A DNA stretch of 16,816 nucleotides from Russula earlei (taxonomy: Eukaryota; Basidiomycota; Agaricomycetes; Russulales; Russulaceae). Of the stretch, positions 16,512-16,816 are shown one piece after another. Location: assembly GCA_025769875.1 (NCBI GenBank), contig JAGFNK010000993.1:1-16816 (forward strand). The letters are read 5' to 3'. The notes below the pieces were generated by a model that searched no databases, had not been told where the DNA came from, and saw nothing but the letters and a program-made list of their open reading frames with translations. Within the stretch, counting starts at the first letter, position 1. The number at the start of each line of letters is the position of its first letter. Position numbers and translations under genes: made by a program.

Positions 16512-16816
16512 TGTTGAAGCAGATGGGCGCAGGTTATGATAACAGCGATAAGATCCTTAAGATCTATCAAAAGATATTTCAGTTTGTGTAAGACAAAACT
16601 ATAAATCAGTAATACCTATCAAAAGATATCTACAACACGTGATTAGATGCGATAGATAAGATAGGAAACAGTAAGTACTCACTTCAGTTTGTGTAAGACA
16701 AAACTGAAGCGATCTAGCTAATTGAGTGCCTCTTAAATACGTGAAAGCGTCTCTAGGCAAAGTAATCATAGCTACCAACTTGTATCATAAAGGATCAGTT
16801 GTTAGTAGCTACCGAT
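16512..16816 (-). repeat. Copia LTR, second copy (partial, window edge)
   Basis: This is an approximately 305-bp copy of the LTR at 3725-4049. It starts TGTTGAAGCAGATGGGC on the + strand and is cut by the window end. Small indels include loss of bases in both GTGTAAGAC repeats. TATTTAAG is conserved at 16739-16732. No primer-binding site adjoins it at 16511, so in its - sense it is a 3' or solo LTR. It points opposite to the Copia pol it interrupts, so it is a separate insertion and not that element's own 3' LTR. Confidence 0.8.

Noticed and set aside
16373..16570. - strand frame of 65 codons ending near a GTATGT splice-like site
   Set aside because: It crosses the boundary between the Copia integrase remnant and the Copia LTR, so it cannot be one gene.
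1..16816. CRISPR array, phage or bacterial defence genes
   Set aside because: No spaced direct repeats, no operon structure; all recognisable coding belongs to eukaryotic LTR retrotransposons.

Overview
The window is a transposon graveyard from a fungal genome, most likely a basidiomycete. I see no host gene. The evidence for a fungus is the set of LTR retrotransposons: two Ty3/Gypsy chromovirus families with integrase-linked chromodomains, and a Ty1/Copia family whose primer-binding site matches the anticodon arm of initiator tRNA. Decay is dominated by C-to-T changes at CpG, the pattern left by cytosine methylation. I name four LTR families: A (Gypsy, about 828 bp), B (Gypsy, 609 bp), C (Copia, 325 bp) and D (about 880 bp).

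Layout. 1-1918 is the 3' half of a family-A element (RNase H tail, integrase, chromodomain) on the + strand, followed by its 3' LTR (1919-2746). 2747-3707 is the gag of a Copia element on the - strand, preceded by its primer-binding site (3708-3724) and 5' LTR (3725-4049). 4065-4893 is a second A-type LTR, inverted. 4894-4998, 5823-6281 and 16175-16511 are the next pieces of the same Copia polyprotein (gag/protease linker, protease to pre-integrase, start of integrase), but on the + strand. They are separated by a solo A LTR (4999-5817, duplication GTGGC) and by a family-D LTR (6282-6611 plus 15620-16169, duplication GTGAT). Inside the D LTR sits a complete but dead family-B element (6612-15614, - strand, duplication GACTC). 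Its gag holds another solo A LTR (13419-14248, duplication CTCCC). The right edge is a partial copy of the Copia LTR inserted into the Copia integrase.

Two results stand out. First, one Copia open reading frame is cut at GTCAG/CTGAC, and its halves lie 2.1 kb apart in opposite orientation, each next to an A LTR. The LTR at 4065-4893 is a mosaic: its U3 is nearly identical to the LTR at 1919-2746, while its U5 is strongly diverged. This is what an inversion by recombination between two oppositely oriented LTRs would leave. Second, element B carries a third gene between its chromodomain and 3' LTR. It is a 536-codon, zinc-knuckle reading frame with its own TATA-like box, which is unusual for a Ty3 element. 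Element B also shows an 11-nt LTR/primer-site complementarity, with a TATA box at the right distance, that predicts Tf1-like self-priming.

None of the elements looks autonomous. Element B has in-frame TGA stops in gag, pol and the third gene, frameshifts in gag, RT and integrase, and a YLDD-to-YLDN change in the reverse transcriptase active site. All similarities are judged by eye from motifs; no database search was possible.
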